Source of the DNA: Butyricicoccus pullicaecorum
GTDB taxonomy: Bacteria > Bacillota > Clostridia > Oscillospirales > Butyricicoccaceae
Direction: 5' to 3'
Length of the DNA stretch: 18,565 bases
Assembly: GCA_018366035.1 (NCBI GenBank)
Contig: JAGZIW010000020.1
Span: 1 to 18,565, forward strand
The stretch's first letter is position 1; every line of letters begins with the position of its first letter. Below, piece after piece: positions 8,040 through 16,309 of the stretch. The translations under genes were made by a program, and so were the position numbers. The notes below the pieces were generated by a model. It was not told the DNA's origin. It saw only the letters and a list, made by a program, of their open reading frames with translations, and did not search any database.

Positions 8040-9053
8040 ATGAAAGTGAAGAAGTTGATGGCGGCAGCTCTTGCCGGTTCCATGGCACTGACTTTGGCAG
8101 CTTGTGGTGGAGATACGCAGGGCGCGCAGGGAACAACAGATGGCGGTAGCAGCACAGCAGAGGGTGAGGGCAACTACAAGATCAGTGTGATCCTCAAGAC
8201 AACAGCTTCTGAGTACTGGGGCTATGTAAAGGCTGGCGCAGAGGCGTACAGCAAGGACAACCCAAATGTAACAGTTGAGGTTAAGGGTGCTTCTTCTGAG
8301 ACCGCGTATGACGAGCAGCTGTCTATTATCGAGACCGATATGAATGCAGCTTATGACGGCTACGTTATCGCACCGCTGCAGGCTGACATGGTAAAGACCA
8401 TGATCGCTGGCAAGACCAAGCCGATCGTTGCGGTAGATACCGACATCGACGCACCAGAGGTTCTGTCTTTCGTTGGTACCGGTAACGAGGCTGCTGGTAA
8501 GCTGGGCGGCGCAGCAGCAGTTGATGCTGCAAAGAAAGCTGGCTGGACAGACATCAAGGCAATCGAGATCTGCGGTGTACAGGGTGACTCCACAAACGAG
8601 TCCCGTAAGGCTGGCTATGCAGCTGGCATCACCGAAGCTGGCGGCACATTCCTGATGGAAGAGACCCAGTATGCAGACGCAACCGCTGACAAGGCAGTTG
8701 CTGCAATGGAAGCAATCATGCAGAACCACCCAGAAGGCATTGCAATCATCTGCGCAAACAACGACGATATGGCAATGGCTGCTGCTCGTACAGCAAAGTC
8801 CAACCCGAACTATGCAAATACCGTATTCCTCGGATTTGACGGCATTCAGTCCGCTTGCACAGCGATCCTGAACGACGAGCTGACCATGTCCGTTGCACAG
8901 GAAGGCTACAACATGGGCTACAAGTCTGTGGAAGCTGTTGTAAAGAGCCTGCAGGGCGAAACCGTTGAAGAGTTTATCGACTCTGGCGCAAGCGTTGTAG
9001 ATAAGAGCAACGCACAGGAGCGTCTGGATACCCTGAAGGGCTATCTGGCATAA
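8040..9053 (+). CDS. Sugar ABC importer, substrate-binding lipoprotein (ribose/allose type)
   Basis: A 337-residue extracellular lipoprotein that captures a sugar and delivers it to the permease encoded downstream. The signal peptide MKVKKLMAAALAGSMALTLA ends in the lipobox L19-A-A-C22, then a Gly/Ser/Thr-rich tether (23-45). The rest is a type-1 periplasmic-binding fold (Peripla_BP_4, RbsB family): ISVILKTTASEYWGYVKAGA near the start, KPIVAVDTDI in the first lobe, the hinge-proximal ANNDDMAMAAA, and GFDGIQSACTAIL. The opening VILKT..YW is close to what I recall of allose-binding AlsB, but pentoses, hexoses or inositol remain possible. Codon choice is narrow (GCA, GGC, CTG, AAG dominate) as in very highly expressed genes, so its antisense strand is falsely open. 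AGAGAGG precedes the ATG. A terminator after the gene should make it far more abundant than the ATPase and permease. Confidence 0.93.
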   Translation: MKVKKLMAAALAGSMALTLAACGGDTQGAQGTTDGGSSTAEGEGNYKISVILKTTASEYWGYVKAGAEAYSKDNPNVTVEVKGASSETAYDEQLSIIETDMNAAYDGYVIAPLQADMVKTMIAGKTKPIVAVDTDIDAPEVLSFVGTGNEAAGKLGGAAAVDAAKKAGWTDIKAIEICGVQGDSTNESRKAGYAAGITEAGGTFLMEETQYADATADKAVAAMEAIMQNHPEGIAIICANNDDMAMAAARTAKSNPNYANTVFLGFDGIQSACTAILNDELTMSVAQEGYNMGYKSVEAVVKSLQGETVEEFIDSGASVVDKSNAQERLDTLKGYLA

Positions 9054-9079
9054 GGAACCTTCGCATAGAAACATAATGT

Positions 9080-9127
9080 CTCCCCGCCCCATTCCTTTGG
9101 GTCTGGGGTGGGGAGTCTTGCTTTTTT
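9080..9127 (+). terminator. Intra-operon terminator between binding protein and ATPase genes
   Basis: A GC-rich 12-bp stem (9080-9091 with 9104-9115, one G-T pair) closes a 12-base loop, followed by TCTTGCTTTTTTG. It lies 26 bases past the binding-protein stop. In binding-protein-first operons such elements allow partial read-through and set a high ratio of binding protein to membrane components; here that is inference. Confidence 0.85.
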
Positions 9128-9178
9128 GAGGAATTTCTATGGACGGAGCGTCAGTCGTGGGGGTATAAACACGATGAA

Positions 9179-9228
9179 GATCGCGCCGAGAGCGATTTTT
9201 GAGAATTTGCTTCGCACCCCTATCTCGG
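9179..9228 (+). promoter_or_regulatory. Possible alternative RNA structures ahead of the ATPase gene
   Basis: Two pairings compete. A small stem ATCGC (9180-9184) with GCGAT (9192-9196) is followed by TTTT, like a weak terminator. Alternatively CCGAGA plus GCGA (9186-9195) pairs with TCGC (9212-9215) and TCTCGG (9223-9228), just before the AGGTGA ribosome site. The stems are short, so this may be chance. Confidence 0.3.
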
Positions 9229-9249
9229 AGAAGAACAGGTGATGAATCG

Positions 9250-10755
9250 ATGAGTGAATATGTAGTAGAACTAAAAAATGCAATGAAGCTCTTCCCGGGC
9301 GTTGTTGCACTGAATAATATGCACCTGAATGTCAAGCCGGGCGAAATTCTTGGCCTAATCGGCGAGAATGGCGCGGGCAAGTCTACGCTTATCAAGGTAT
9401 TGACAGGTGTACATCAGCCTGACAAGGGCGAAATCTATGTCGACGGTCAGCTCAAGCACTTCAAGGATCCGAACGAATCCGCTGCTGCTGGTATTGCGTG
9501 TGTATATCAGGAGCTGAATATTGAGCCGCTGCTCAGCATTACAGATAACATTTTTATCAACAAGTGGCTGAAAAAGGGCGGACTGCTCGATTACGATACC
9601 ATGCACAAAAAGGCGAAAGAGGTCATGGCTTCTCTCGGACAGGATATTGATCCGCACAAGCCGGCCGGCACCTTTGGTATGGGCGTACAGCAGATGATTG
9701 AGATTGCAAAGGCAGTTTTGATTGATGCAAAAATGATCATCATGGACGAGCCAACTTCTTCTCTGGGTGAGAAAGAGGTTGAGCAGCTTATGAAAACCTG
9801 TCGTGACCTCAGAGACCGCGGCATTGGTATTATGTTCGTATCTCATAAGCTCGAGGAGCTCTTTACGCTGTGTGACCGCGTCACCGTTATTCGTGATGGT
9901 CAGTTTATTGAAACCCGCGATATCAAGGACTGGGACAACGATTCACTGATTACCGCAATGGTTGGACGCAGTCTGGACAATCAGTTCCCAAAAGAATTTG
10001 GTCAAAAGAGCAAGGAACCTTTCCTCAAGGTAGAGAATCTGCAAGAGGGCGGCGTGCTGTTCGGCGTTGACTTTGAGGCATATGGCGGACAGATCCTTGG
10101 ATTTGCAGGTCTGGTCGGTGCAGGCCGTACAGAGACCATGCGTGCAATTTTTGGCGCCGACGCCATTGACGGCGGTACCATCACCATTCGCGGCAAGCAG
10201 GTACATATTAAAAATCCGCGTCAGGCAATCAGGGAAGGCATTGCGTTCCTGACAGAGGACCGTAAGGGACAGGGTCTTGTGCTTGCACAGACCATTCGTA
10301 CCAACATGATCCTTGCAAACATGAAGGGATTCAGTAAGGGTCCGTTCTTGGACGAAAAGAAGATTCTTGAGACCGGTGAGGAGCATATCCGTTCGCTGCG
10401 TATCAAGACACCGTCGATTGACGAAATTGTAGGGCAGCTTTCTGGTGGTAATCAGCAGAAGGTCGTTATTGGCAAGTGGGTCAATACAAATGCGGATATC
10501 TTTATCTTTGATGAGCCGACACGTGGTATCGACGTTGGCGCAAAGGTTGAGGTATACAATGTCATGAACAGCCTAGTCAAGGCAGGCAAGTGTGTTATCA
10601 TGATTTCGTCAGAAATGCCGGAGATTTTGGGCATGAGTGACAGAGTTATTGTCATGCGCGGCGGTAAGGTCATGGCAACAGTAGATCGTGACAGCAAGCA
10701 TTTCAATCAGGAAGATATTATGAAGGCTGCATGGGGAGGAACATTAGATGACTAA
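9250..10755 (+). CDS. Sugar ABC importer, double-domain ATPase (RbsA/MglA type)
   Basis: A 501-residue cytoplasmic ATPase that powers the sugar importer, with the two fused nucleotide-binding domains typical of monosaccharide CUT2 systems. Domain 1: Walker A GENGAGKST at 38-46, Q-loop YQE near 86, a degenerate signature MGVQQMIEIAKAV at 144, Walker B MIIMDEPTS at 162 and switch H199. Domain 2: the Walker A position reads GLVGAGRTE at 287-295, with Arg for the usual Lys. That degeneracy is normal in this family. It is followed by a strong signature LSGGNQQK at 397 and Walker B IFIFDEPTRGID at 417. I chose ATG 9250 (MSEYVVELKN) because AGGTGA precedes it and homologues start there; the frame is open from an unlikely ATG at 9199. 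Its end overlaps the permease start by 8 bases, implying translational coupling. Confidence 0.95.
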   Translation: MSEYVVELKNAMKLFPGVVALNNMHLNVKPGEILGLIGENGAGKSTLIKVLTGVHQPDKGEIYVDGQLKHFKDPNESAAAGIACVYQELNIEPLLSITDNIFINKWLKKGGLLDYDTMHKKAKEVMASLGQDIDPHKPAGTFGMGVQQMIEIAKAVLIDAKMIIMDEPTSSLGEKEVEQLMKTCRDLRDRGIGIMFVSHKLEELFTLCDRVTVIRDGQFIETRDIKDWDNDSLITAMVGRSLDNQFPKEFGQKSKEPFLKVENLQEGGVLFGVDFEAYGGQILGFAGLVGAGRTETMRAIFGADAIDGGTITIRGKQVHIKNPRQAIREGIAFLTEDRKGQGLVLAQTIRTNMILANMKGFSKGPFLDEKKILETGEEHIRSLRIKTPSIDEIVGQLSGGNQQKVVIGKWVNTNADIFIFDEPTRGIDVGAKVEVYNVMNSLVKAGKCVIMISSEMPEILGMSDRVIVMRGGKVMATVDRDSKHFNQEDIMKAAWGGTLDD

Positions 10756-11740
10756 GACAAAGAAAAAGGGCGGCAATGGCGTATCCCTTGGTACATTGCT
10801 CGCGCTGGTGGTGCTGTGTGTATTGCTGGCAATTGCATCGCCAAACTTCTTGAAGTTTGATAACATTATGAGTATCCTGAAGCAGACCACGTTCAATGCG
10901 CTGGTTTCAGTGGGCATGCTGCTCTGTCTGATTACCGCAGGTATCGACCTGTCCGTTGGTGCAAACGCAGTTTTCTGCTCCTGTGTAATGGGTATGATGG
11001 TACAGAAGGGCATGACAAACGGCTGGCTGATGCTGATCGTTGCATTGGTTGCCGGCGCTCTGGTTGGCTGGATCAATGGTATGCTGCTGACACGTCTGCA
11101 CCTGCCGCACCCGTTCGTTTCTACCCTTGGTATGAAGAACGTATTGTGGGGCGCTGCGCTTTTGGTAACTGGCTCGCAGATGGTTTCCAACTTCCCGACA
11201 GAGGTTACTTGGCTGGGCTTCGCAACGATTCAGGGCTTCCCGATTGGCTTTATTCTGGTTGTTCTGCTTTACATCGGTATGCACGTATTCCTGACAAAGA
11301 CTGCACTGGGCCGCTCCATCTACTGTGTCGGCGGCAATCCGGAGGCAGCTCGCCTGTCTGGTATCCATTCTGCAAATGTTCTGACATTCTGCTACACCTT
11401 CTCCGGTCTGATGGCAGCACTGGCTGGTATCGTATCCGTTGGTCGTTCCGGTATCTGTAATGGTGCTGCAGCAATTCAGCCATACGATACCGACGCAATC
11501 GCAGCCTGCATCATCGGCGGCGCATCGTTTATGGGCGGTAAGGGTACCATGGCTGGTACCATGGTCGGTGCACTGATTATCAGTGTTTTGCGTAACGGCT
11601 TTGCCCTGCTGTCCTTCTCCACCGCACTCCAGAACGTCGTGCTGGGTCTTGTAATTATCCTTGCCGTATTTATGGACGTTACCCGTGAGCGCATGGAAGC
11701 AAAGGCACGCCGTATGGCTGCTGCAAATGCTGCAAAGTAA
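10748..11740 (+). CDS. Sugar ABC importer, permease (RbsC type)
   Basis: A 330-residue integral membrane protein of the BPD_transp_2 family, the membrane channel of a CUT2 monosaccharide importer. Roughly eight to ten hydrophobic helices are visible, with a basic N-terminus (MTKTKKKGG) and a basic C-terminal tail (RERMEAKARRM). Family marks: TAGIDLSVGA at 63-72, VGGNPEAARLSGI at 194-206, and IGGASFMGGKGTMAGTMVGA at 256-275, the cytoplasmic loop region that helps couple to the ATPase. The ATG lies inside the ATPase gene with GGGGAGGA about 7 bases upstream. The operon ends here: no sugar kinase, isomerase or regulator follows, so substrate use must be encoded elsewhere. A short in-frame 12-base tandem repeat lies at 11543-11566. 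Confidence 0.95.
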   Translation: MTKTKKKGGNGVSLGTLLALVVLCVLLAIASPNFLKFDNIMSILKQTTFNALVSVGMLLCLITAGIDLSVGANAVFCSCVMGMMVQKGMTNGWLMLIVALVAGALVGWINGMLLTRLHLPHPFVSTLGMKNVLWGAALLVTGSQMVSNFPTEVTWLGFATIQGFPIGFILVVLLYIGMHVFLTKTALGRSIYCVGGNPEAARLSGIHSANVLTFCYTFSGLMAALAGIVSVGRSGICNGAAAIQPYDTDAIAACIIGGASFMGGKGTMAGTMVGALIISVLRNGFALLSFSTALQNVVLGLVIILAVFMDVTRERMEAKARRMAAANAAK

Positions 11741-11752
11741 TTTGTAAATAAT

Positions 11753-11789
11753 AAAAAGCGGACGAACCCTTTCGGTTCGTCCGCTTTTT
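11753..11789. terminator. Bidirectional terminator shared by the permease and DUF3783 genes
   Basis: A perfect 16-bp stem (11753-11768 with 11774-11789) closes a CTTTC loop, with an A-run on the left arm and a T-run on the right. This is the strongest hairpin in the window. It follows the permease stop by 12 bases and the minus-strand DUF3783 stop by 20 bases. Confidence 0.93.
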
Positions 11790-11809
11790 TGTGTTTTGCT
11801 TTTGGCGTT

Positions 11810-12205
11810 TCACTCTTGATGCGCCTGTTGGTTTTTTGCAAGGGCTTCGCGTTCGGCAATCAGTTCACGTACCAGTGCACAGGCGTTCCATGAAATATTG
11901 GTCGGTGTAACCACCGCCTTGAGCCGAATCCCGCCAGCCTTTCGAATGTCTGCCAGCAGGCGGTCAAGCTGCTGGTTGGTAAACTGGTAGAAAACCACCA
12001 TTTCATCGTGAAAGACAGGCTCTTGGGTGGGTGCAGCGTCTGCAAATTCGTCGTGCCCTAAAATATGACCAAGCGGAAGTGTGAATTGCTCCGGAGCGAT
12101 CTCTCGTATGCGAATCCCTGCTTTGATGCAGGCTGCCTTGAGTTTTGGCGCCTTGGCGGGAGAGAGATTATAGCATAGGAGCATGGCATGATTTGGATTT
12201 TTCAT
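11810..12205 (-). CDS. DUF3783 domain-containing protein
   Basis: A small 131-residue soluble protein of unknown function. The N-terminal part (1-55) starts MKNPNHAMLLCYNLSPAKAPKLK, looks like a small alpha/beta fold, and is followed by a linker. The C-terminal part (about 67-116) matches my memory of the DUF3783 family: HDEMVVFYQF, then NQQLDRLLADIRKAG, then LKAVVTPTNISWNACALVRE, where the LKAVxTPTNxxW core is the hallmark. Such proteins are common in Clostridia, with no known role. AGAGGA sits about 7 bases before the ATG. It is a single-gene unit between the importer terminator and purL, with its own promoter. Confidence 0.82.
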   Translation of the reverse strand: MKNPNHAMLLCYNLSPAKAPKLKAACIKAGIRIREIAPEQFTLPLGHILGHDEFADAAPTQEPVFHDEMVVFYQFTNQQLDRLLADIRKAGGIRLKAVVTPTNISWNACALVRELIAEREALAKNQQAHQE

Positions 12206-12237
12206 AAAGGATTCCTCTTTTTTTTATGTTTTTGTTC

Positions 12238-12266
12238 AGTATACCCTATCCGGCGCGATAAGACAA
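12238..12266 (-). promoter_or_regulatory. Promoter for the DUF3783 gene
   Basis: On the minus strand TTGTCT (12266 to 12261), a 17-base spacer and TATACT (12243 to 12238) lie about 33 bases ahead of the ATG at 12205. The -35 hexamer lies in the T-rich tail of the purL terminator. Confidence 0.66.
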
Positions 12267-12270
12267 GAAA

Positions 12271-12299
12271 AACTGGTGCGGTATCAAACCGCACCAGTT
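12271..12299 (-). terminator. Terminator of purL
   Basis: A perfect 11-bp stem (12271-12281 with 12289-12299) closes a 7-base loop. On the minus strand it is followed by TTTTCTTGTCTT. It lies 23 bases past the purL stop. Confidence 0.82.
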
Positions 12300-12322
12300 A
12301 AGAACTTTAGAATTTGCTTTCC

Positions 12323-15300
12323 TTATCGGAAATAGTTTACGCCGTTTTCAAAGAGCGGCTGATACTTTTGCCCATAGATATTCTTTGCGACATAGGGGCT
12401 GAAACGCTCGGTGTGACCCATTTTACCCAGCACACGCCCGTCTGGAGAGGTAATGCCCTCGATTGCGCACAGAGAACCATTTGGGTTGTACGCGATATCC
12501 ATAGATGGATTGCCGGCAAGGTCGGTATACTGGAAGGCGACCTGACCATTTTCAATCAGGTGGTCGATTTCTGCCTGCGGTGCAACAAAGCGTCCTTCAC
12601 CGTGAGAAATTGCGATGGAGTGGAGATCCCCCACATTGCAGGAGGACAGCCAAGGACTCTTGACCGACGCCACGCGGGTGGTGACATAGCTGGACTGATG
12701 GCGTCCAATGAGGTTGAAGGTCAGGGTCGGGCAGGATTCATCTAAATCGCGAATCTCGCCATAGGGCACAAGGCCGAGCTTGACAAGCGCTTGGAAGCCG
12801 TTGCAGATACCCAGCATCAGACCGTCTCGCTTTTGCAGCAGTTCATGTACGGCGTCCTTGATGCCGGGGCCGCGCAGGAAGGAGGCAATGAACTTGCCCG
12901 AACCGTCCGGCTCATCGCCGCCGGAGAAACCGCCGGGAACAATTACCATCTGTGCACGGCGGATTGCGTCCTCAAGCTGTGCCGCAGACTGTGCCAGCGC
13001 ATCGGCAGAGAAATTGCGTACAACGATGATTTCAGCCGCACCGCCTGCATTTTCTACCGCACGCGCAGTATCATATTCACAGTTGGTGCCCGGGAATACC
13101 GGAATAACAGCCAACGGCTTTGCATGCTTCACAGCAGGCGCGGAGACGCTGCGCTCGGTGCAGCAAATGGTGCGAAGCTGGTCGTCCTTTGCGGGCGCCT
13201 GTGTTGGGAATACCGATTCCAGCGTACCTTCCATGGCAGATTTCAGTTCGGAGAGAGCAATCACTTCGCCTGCCAGTGTGATTTCCGGCTGTGCGGTGGT
13301 GACGCCGATTTTCCAGTAAGCGGGCAGTTCCTGCGTAGATTCTACAACGATGCCGCCAAAGTTCTTGAGGAACAGCGCATCGTTCGGGAACAGCTTGTCA
13401 AAGGCAAAGCCGATATCATTGCCGACGCTCATCTTGCAGATTGCCTCAGCGACACCGCCGACAGACAGCGCCCATGCAGAAACGATGGTGCCGGAATGAA
13501 TGAGGTCGGTGATTTCCTCCCACATGGACTTGATTGCCTGATAATCGGGAGCGCCGTCCTCTGTGTAGGCTGCGTCAAAGAGATATACGGAATGTCCGGC
13601 AGCCTTAAACTCTGGAGAAATGAGGTTGCTTGCCTCCTCTGGTGCAATGGCAAAGGAAACCAGTGTTGGCGGTACGTCCATATCGTCAAAGGAACCGGAC
13701 ATGGAGTCCTTGCCGCCGATGGCACCAAGACACAGCGCTTCCTGCGCGGTATATGCGCCAAGCAGAGCCGAAAGCGGCTTGCCAAAGCGCTTGGGGTCGC
13801 GTCCGAGGCGCTCAAAGTATTCTTGGAAGGTCAGATAGGCGGTTTTGTAGTCACAGCCCGCAGAGACCAGCTTTGCAACCGATTCCACAACAGCGGCAGA
13901 AGCGCCGAGGAATGGGTTTTGCTCGGTGTAATAAGGGTCAAAGCCGAACGCCATGACCGAAGCAGTCGAGCACTGCCCGTGCAGCGCAGGCAGTGTTGCT
14001 GCCATGACCTGCGCGGGGGTCAGCTGATTTTTGCCGCCAAATGGCATAAAGACGGAGTTTGCACCAATCGAACCGTCAAAACGCTCGGTCAGGCCGCGCT
14101 CCAGACAGATGCCAAGCGTTCCTGCATGATGCAGTATCTTTTCGCGCAGGGTGCTGCCATGTGGAGTCATTTCGATTGTGGGGGCTGGCATTGCGGGTAC
14201 GACCGCATCTGCATGCTTTGCACAGCCGTTGGTATTGAGGAAATCGCGGGAGACATCGGCAATCAGCTTGCCGTTCCAGCGCATGCGCAGCCGGTTTTCG
14301 TTGGTGACCACTGCGACAACAACGGCTTCCAGATTTTCCTTTGTAGCCTCTGCAATGAAGGCATCTGCATCTTTGGCGCGTACAACGACTGCCATACGCT
14401 CCTGAGACTCGGAAATGGCAAGTTCCGTACCGTCCAGCCCGTCGTATTTCTTGGGCACGGCATTGAGGTCGATATCCAAGCCGTCCGCGAGCTCACCGAT
14501 TGCAACCGAGACACCGCCGGCACCAAAGTCGTTGCAGCGGCGAATCATGCGGGTGACATTGCCGTTGCGGAACAGACGCTGAATCTTGCGCTCCTCGGGG
14601 GGATTGCCCTTCTGCACCTCTGCGCCGCAGGTCTCGAGAGAATCCTCAGTGTGCTTTTTGGAGGAACCGGTCGCACCGCCGCAGCCGTCACGACCGGTCT
14701 TGCCGCCCAGCAGGATTACAATATCTCCCGCCTCCGGCACCTCACGGACGACGTTCTCGACCGGTGCCGCGCCCACAACAGCGCCGATTTCCATGCGCTT
14801 TGCAACATAGCCCGGGTGGTAGAACTCATGAACAAGACCGGTTGCAAGGCCAATCTGGTTGCCGTAGGAGGAGTAACCGGCAGCCGCTGTGGTGCACAGC
14901 TTGCGCTGCGGCAGCTTGTGCGCCATGGTTTCGGAGAGCGGCACGGTCGGGTCGCCTGCACCGGTCACGCGCATTGCCTGATAGACATAGGAGCGTCCGG
15001 AGAGCGGGTCGCGAATGGCACCGCCCAGACAGGTTGCTGCACCGCCAAACGGCTCGATTTCGGTTGGGTGGTTGTGTGTCTCGTTCTTGAACATCAGAAG
15101 CCATTCTTCCGGCTTTCCGTCTACCTGTACGGTCACGCGAATCGAGCAGGCATTGATTTCCTCGGATTCGTCCAGATTCTTGAGATAACCGCGCTTTTTG
15201 AGTACCTTTGCAGCGGCAGTGGCAATGTCCATCAGGGTAACCGGACGCTTTGCCGCCTTTTCTTCTCCATAGACCTCGACACGGGCAGCCATATATTGGT

Positions 15301-16051
15301 CATACGCCTTTTGTACCATGGGGTCGTCAAAGGTCACATGGTCGATTTGGGTGAGGAAGGTGGTGTGGCGGCAGTGGTCAGACCAGTAGGTATCGACCAT
15401 GCGAACCTCTGTAATGGTGGGGTCGCGGTGTTCTTCCTCGCGGAAATAGGTTTGCAGGAAGGTCAGGTCGTCCAAGTCCATGGCAAGTCCCATGGACTGC
15501 TGCATTTTGGACAGTGCATCTGTGTCCATGCCGATAAAGCCGGAAACCACAGCGACTTCGGTTGGAACCTCGTAATCGGTGTGCAGGGTGGACGGTTTGT
15601 CCATGGACGCTTCCCGCGCTTCTACGGGGTTAATCAGATAGCTTTTAATCTGCGCGAGCTCTTGTGCGGACAATGCGCCCTCCAAGACGTAGACCTTGGC
15701 GGCAGCAACGGCAGGACGCTCACCCTGTACAAGCAGCTGGATACACTGTGCACAGGAGTCGGCACGCTGGTCAAACTGTCCGGGCAGTGGTTCGACGGCA
15801 AGTACGGTATGCGGGCCGGCAGATGCAGGGAAGGTCTCATCATAACAGACGTCTGCCATCGGCTCAGAGAATACAATACGCTTTGCCTCAGCGTATACAG
15901 CTTCGTCCACACCCTCGACATCGTAGCGGCATAGATAGCGCACGCCGGTCAGGGAATGGATCTCCAGAAGATTGTGCAGGCTGTCAAACAGGCTGCGCGC
16001 CTCAACATCGAAATCAGGGCGCTTCTCGGAATAACAACGATAAACTGCCAT
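12323..16051 (-). CDS. purL: Phosphoribosylformylglycinamidine synthase, single-chain
   Basis: A 1242-residue FGAM synthase, the fourth step of de novo purine synthesis: FGAR + ATP + glutamine give FGAM. It is the fused large form, replacing separate PurS, PurL and PurQ. Order: a PurS-like N-terminal domain (1 to about 150), a linker helix region with TYWSDHCRHTTF at 221-232, the AIRS-type synthase core with FKNETHNHPTEIEPFGGA at 321-338 and DFGAGGVSVAIGEL further on, a second synthase half, and a C-terminal glutaminase from about residue 1000 (PVFPGTNCEYDTAR). The glutaminase nucleophile is Cys1083 in LGICNGFQ, with His1213 and Glu1215 in MGHTERF. All catalytic parts look intact. A strong GAAGGAG lies 6 bases before the ATG. 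No other pur gene is adjacent, unlike the usual Firmicutes pur operon. Confidence 0.96.
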   Translation of the reverse strand: MAVYRCYSEKRPDFDVEARSLFDSLHNLLEIHSLTGVRYLCRYDVEGVDEAVYAEAKRIVFSEPMADVCYDETFPASAGPHTVLAVEPLPGQFDQRADSCAQCIQLLVQGERPAVAAAKVYVLEGALSAQELAQIKSYLINPVEAREASMDKPSTLHTDYEVPTEVAVVSGFIGMDTDALSKMQQSMGLAMDLDDLTFLQTYFREEEHRDPTITEVRMVDTYWSDHCRHTTFLTQIDHVTFDDPMVQKAYDQYMAARVEVYGEEKAAKRPVTLMDIATAAAKVLKKRGYLKNLDESEEINACSIRVTVQVDGKPEEWLLMFKNETHNHPTEIEPFGGAATCLGGAIRDPLSGRSYVYQAMRVTGAGDPTVPLSETMAHKLPQRKLCTTAAAGYSSYGNQIGLATGLVHEFYHPGYVAKRMEIGAVVGAAPVENVVREVPEAGDIVILLGGKTGRDGCGGATGSSKKHTEDSLETCGAEVQKGNPPEERKIQRLFRNGNVTRMIRRCNDFGAGGVSVAIGELADGLDIDLNAVPKKYDGLDGTELAISESQERMAVVVRAKDADAFIAEATKENLEAVVVAVVTNENRLRMRWNGKLIADVSRDFLNTNGCAKHADAVVPAMPAPTIEMTPHGSTLREKILHHAGTLGICLERGLTERFDGSIGANSVFMPFGGKNQLTPAQVMAATLPALHGQCSTASVMAFGFDPYYTEQNPFLGASAAVVESVAKLVSAGCDYKTAYLTFQEYFERLGRDPKRFGKPLSALLGAYTAQEALCLGAIGGKDSMSGSFDDMDVPPTLVSFAIAPEEASNLISPEFKAAGHSVYLFDAAYTEDGAPDYQAIKSMWEEITDLIHSGTIVSAWALSVGGVAEAICKMSVGNDIGFAFDKLFPNDALFLKNFGGIVVESTQELPAYWKIGVTTAQPEITLAGEVIALSELKSAMEGTLESVFPTQAPAKDDQLRTICCTERSVSAPAVKHAKPLAVIPVFPGTNCEYDTARAVENAGGAAEIIVVRNFSADALAQSAAQLEDAIRRAQMVIVPGGFSGGDEPDGSGKFIASFLRGPGIKDAVHELLQKRDGLMLGICNGFQALVKLGLVPYGEIRDLDESCPTLTFNLIGRHQSSYVTTRVASVKSPWLSSCNVGDLHSIAISHGEGRFVAPQAEIDHLIENGQVAFQYTDLAGNPSMDIAYNPNGSLCAIEGITSPDGRVLGKMGHTERFSPYVAKNIYGQKYQPLFENGVNYFR

Positions 16052-16073
16052 TTCGGACTCCTTCAGATAGAAA

Positions 16074-16149
16074 ATGAAATTGTTTCATGGTTCTGTTTCG
16101 ATAATCGCAGAAAATTGGTCAAACAATCAAGAAAATTGATTGAATAACC
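16074..16149 (-). promoter_or_regulatory. purL 5' leader with two inverted repeats
   Basis: Between the purL promoter and start are a 15-base palindrome ATGAAA-TTG-TTTCAT (16074-16088) and a larger imperfect inverted repeat (16117-16149) whose core CAATCAA pairs with TTGATTG. Neither ends in a T-run. They may be operator sites or mRNA structure. I cannot match them to a known purine riboswitch or PurBox. Confidence 0.4.
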
Positions 16150-16186
16150 AAAAAAATGGAGCGATAGAACAGAAAATCCTACTACT

Positions 16187-16215
16187 ATCATACCTGAACC
16201 ATGCGCTGTGCGCAA
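16187..16215 (-). promoter_or_regulatory. Probable purL promoter
   Basis: On the minus strand TTGCGC (16215 to 16210), a 17-base spacer and TATGAT (16192 to 16187). This gives a purL leader of about 130 bases. It faces away from the rpe promoter, with 23 bases between the two -35 hexamers. Confidence 0.58.
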
Positions 16216-16238
16216 GCGATAATCTGACAAAACCGACA

Positions 16239-16266
16239 TTGAAATTATAAGGATATCGTGTATAAT
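16239..16266 (+). promoter_or_regulatory. Probable rpe promoter
   Basis: TTGAAA (16239-16244), a 16-base spacer and a perfect TATAAT (16261-16266). The transcript would begin near 16273, giving a leader of about 100 bases. Confidence 0.65.
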
Positions 16267-16309
16267 TTAATCAAAGGGTTGGGAGTTTTCAAAAAACAGC
16301 GAAGAAAAT

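Noticed and set aside
7893..9395. A 500-codon minus-strand frame opposite the sugar-binding protein
   Set aside because: Antisense to a lipoprotein with clear lipobox and fold. The extreme codon bias of that gene removes antisense stops, and the product is implausibly Cys-rich.
9290..10730. Degenerate Walker A (Arg for Lys) in the second ATPase domain
   Set aside because: This is the usual state of the second site in CUT2 sugar ATPases (RbsA, MglA, AraG), so it is not a defect.
12791..15934. A 1047-codon open frame antisense to purL
   Set aside because: It lies wholly opposite an intact purL with all catalytic motifs. The predicted protein is Cys/His/Gly-rich with no recognisable domain, and the opening follows from purL codon choice. 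purL is clearly the real gene.
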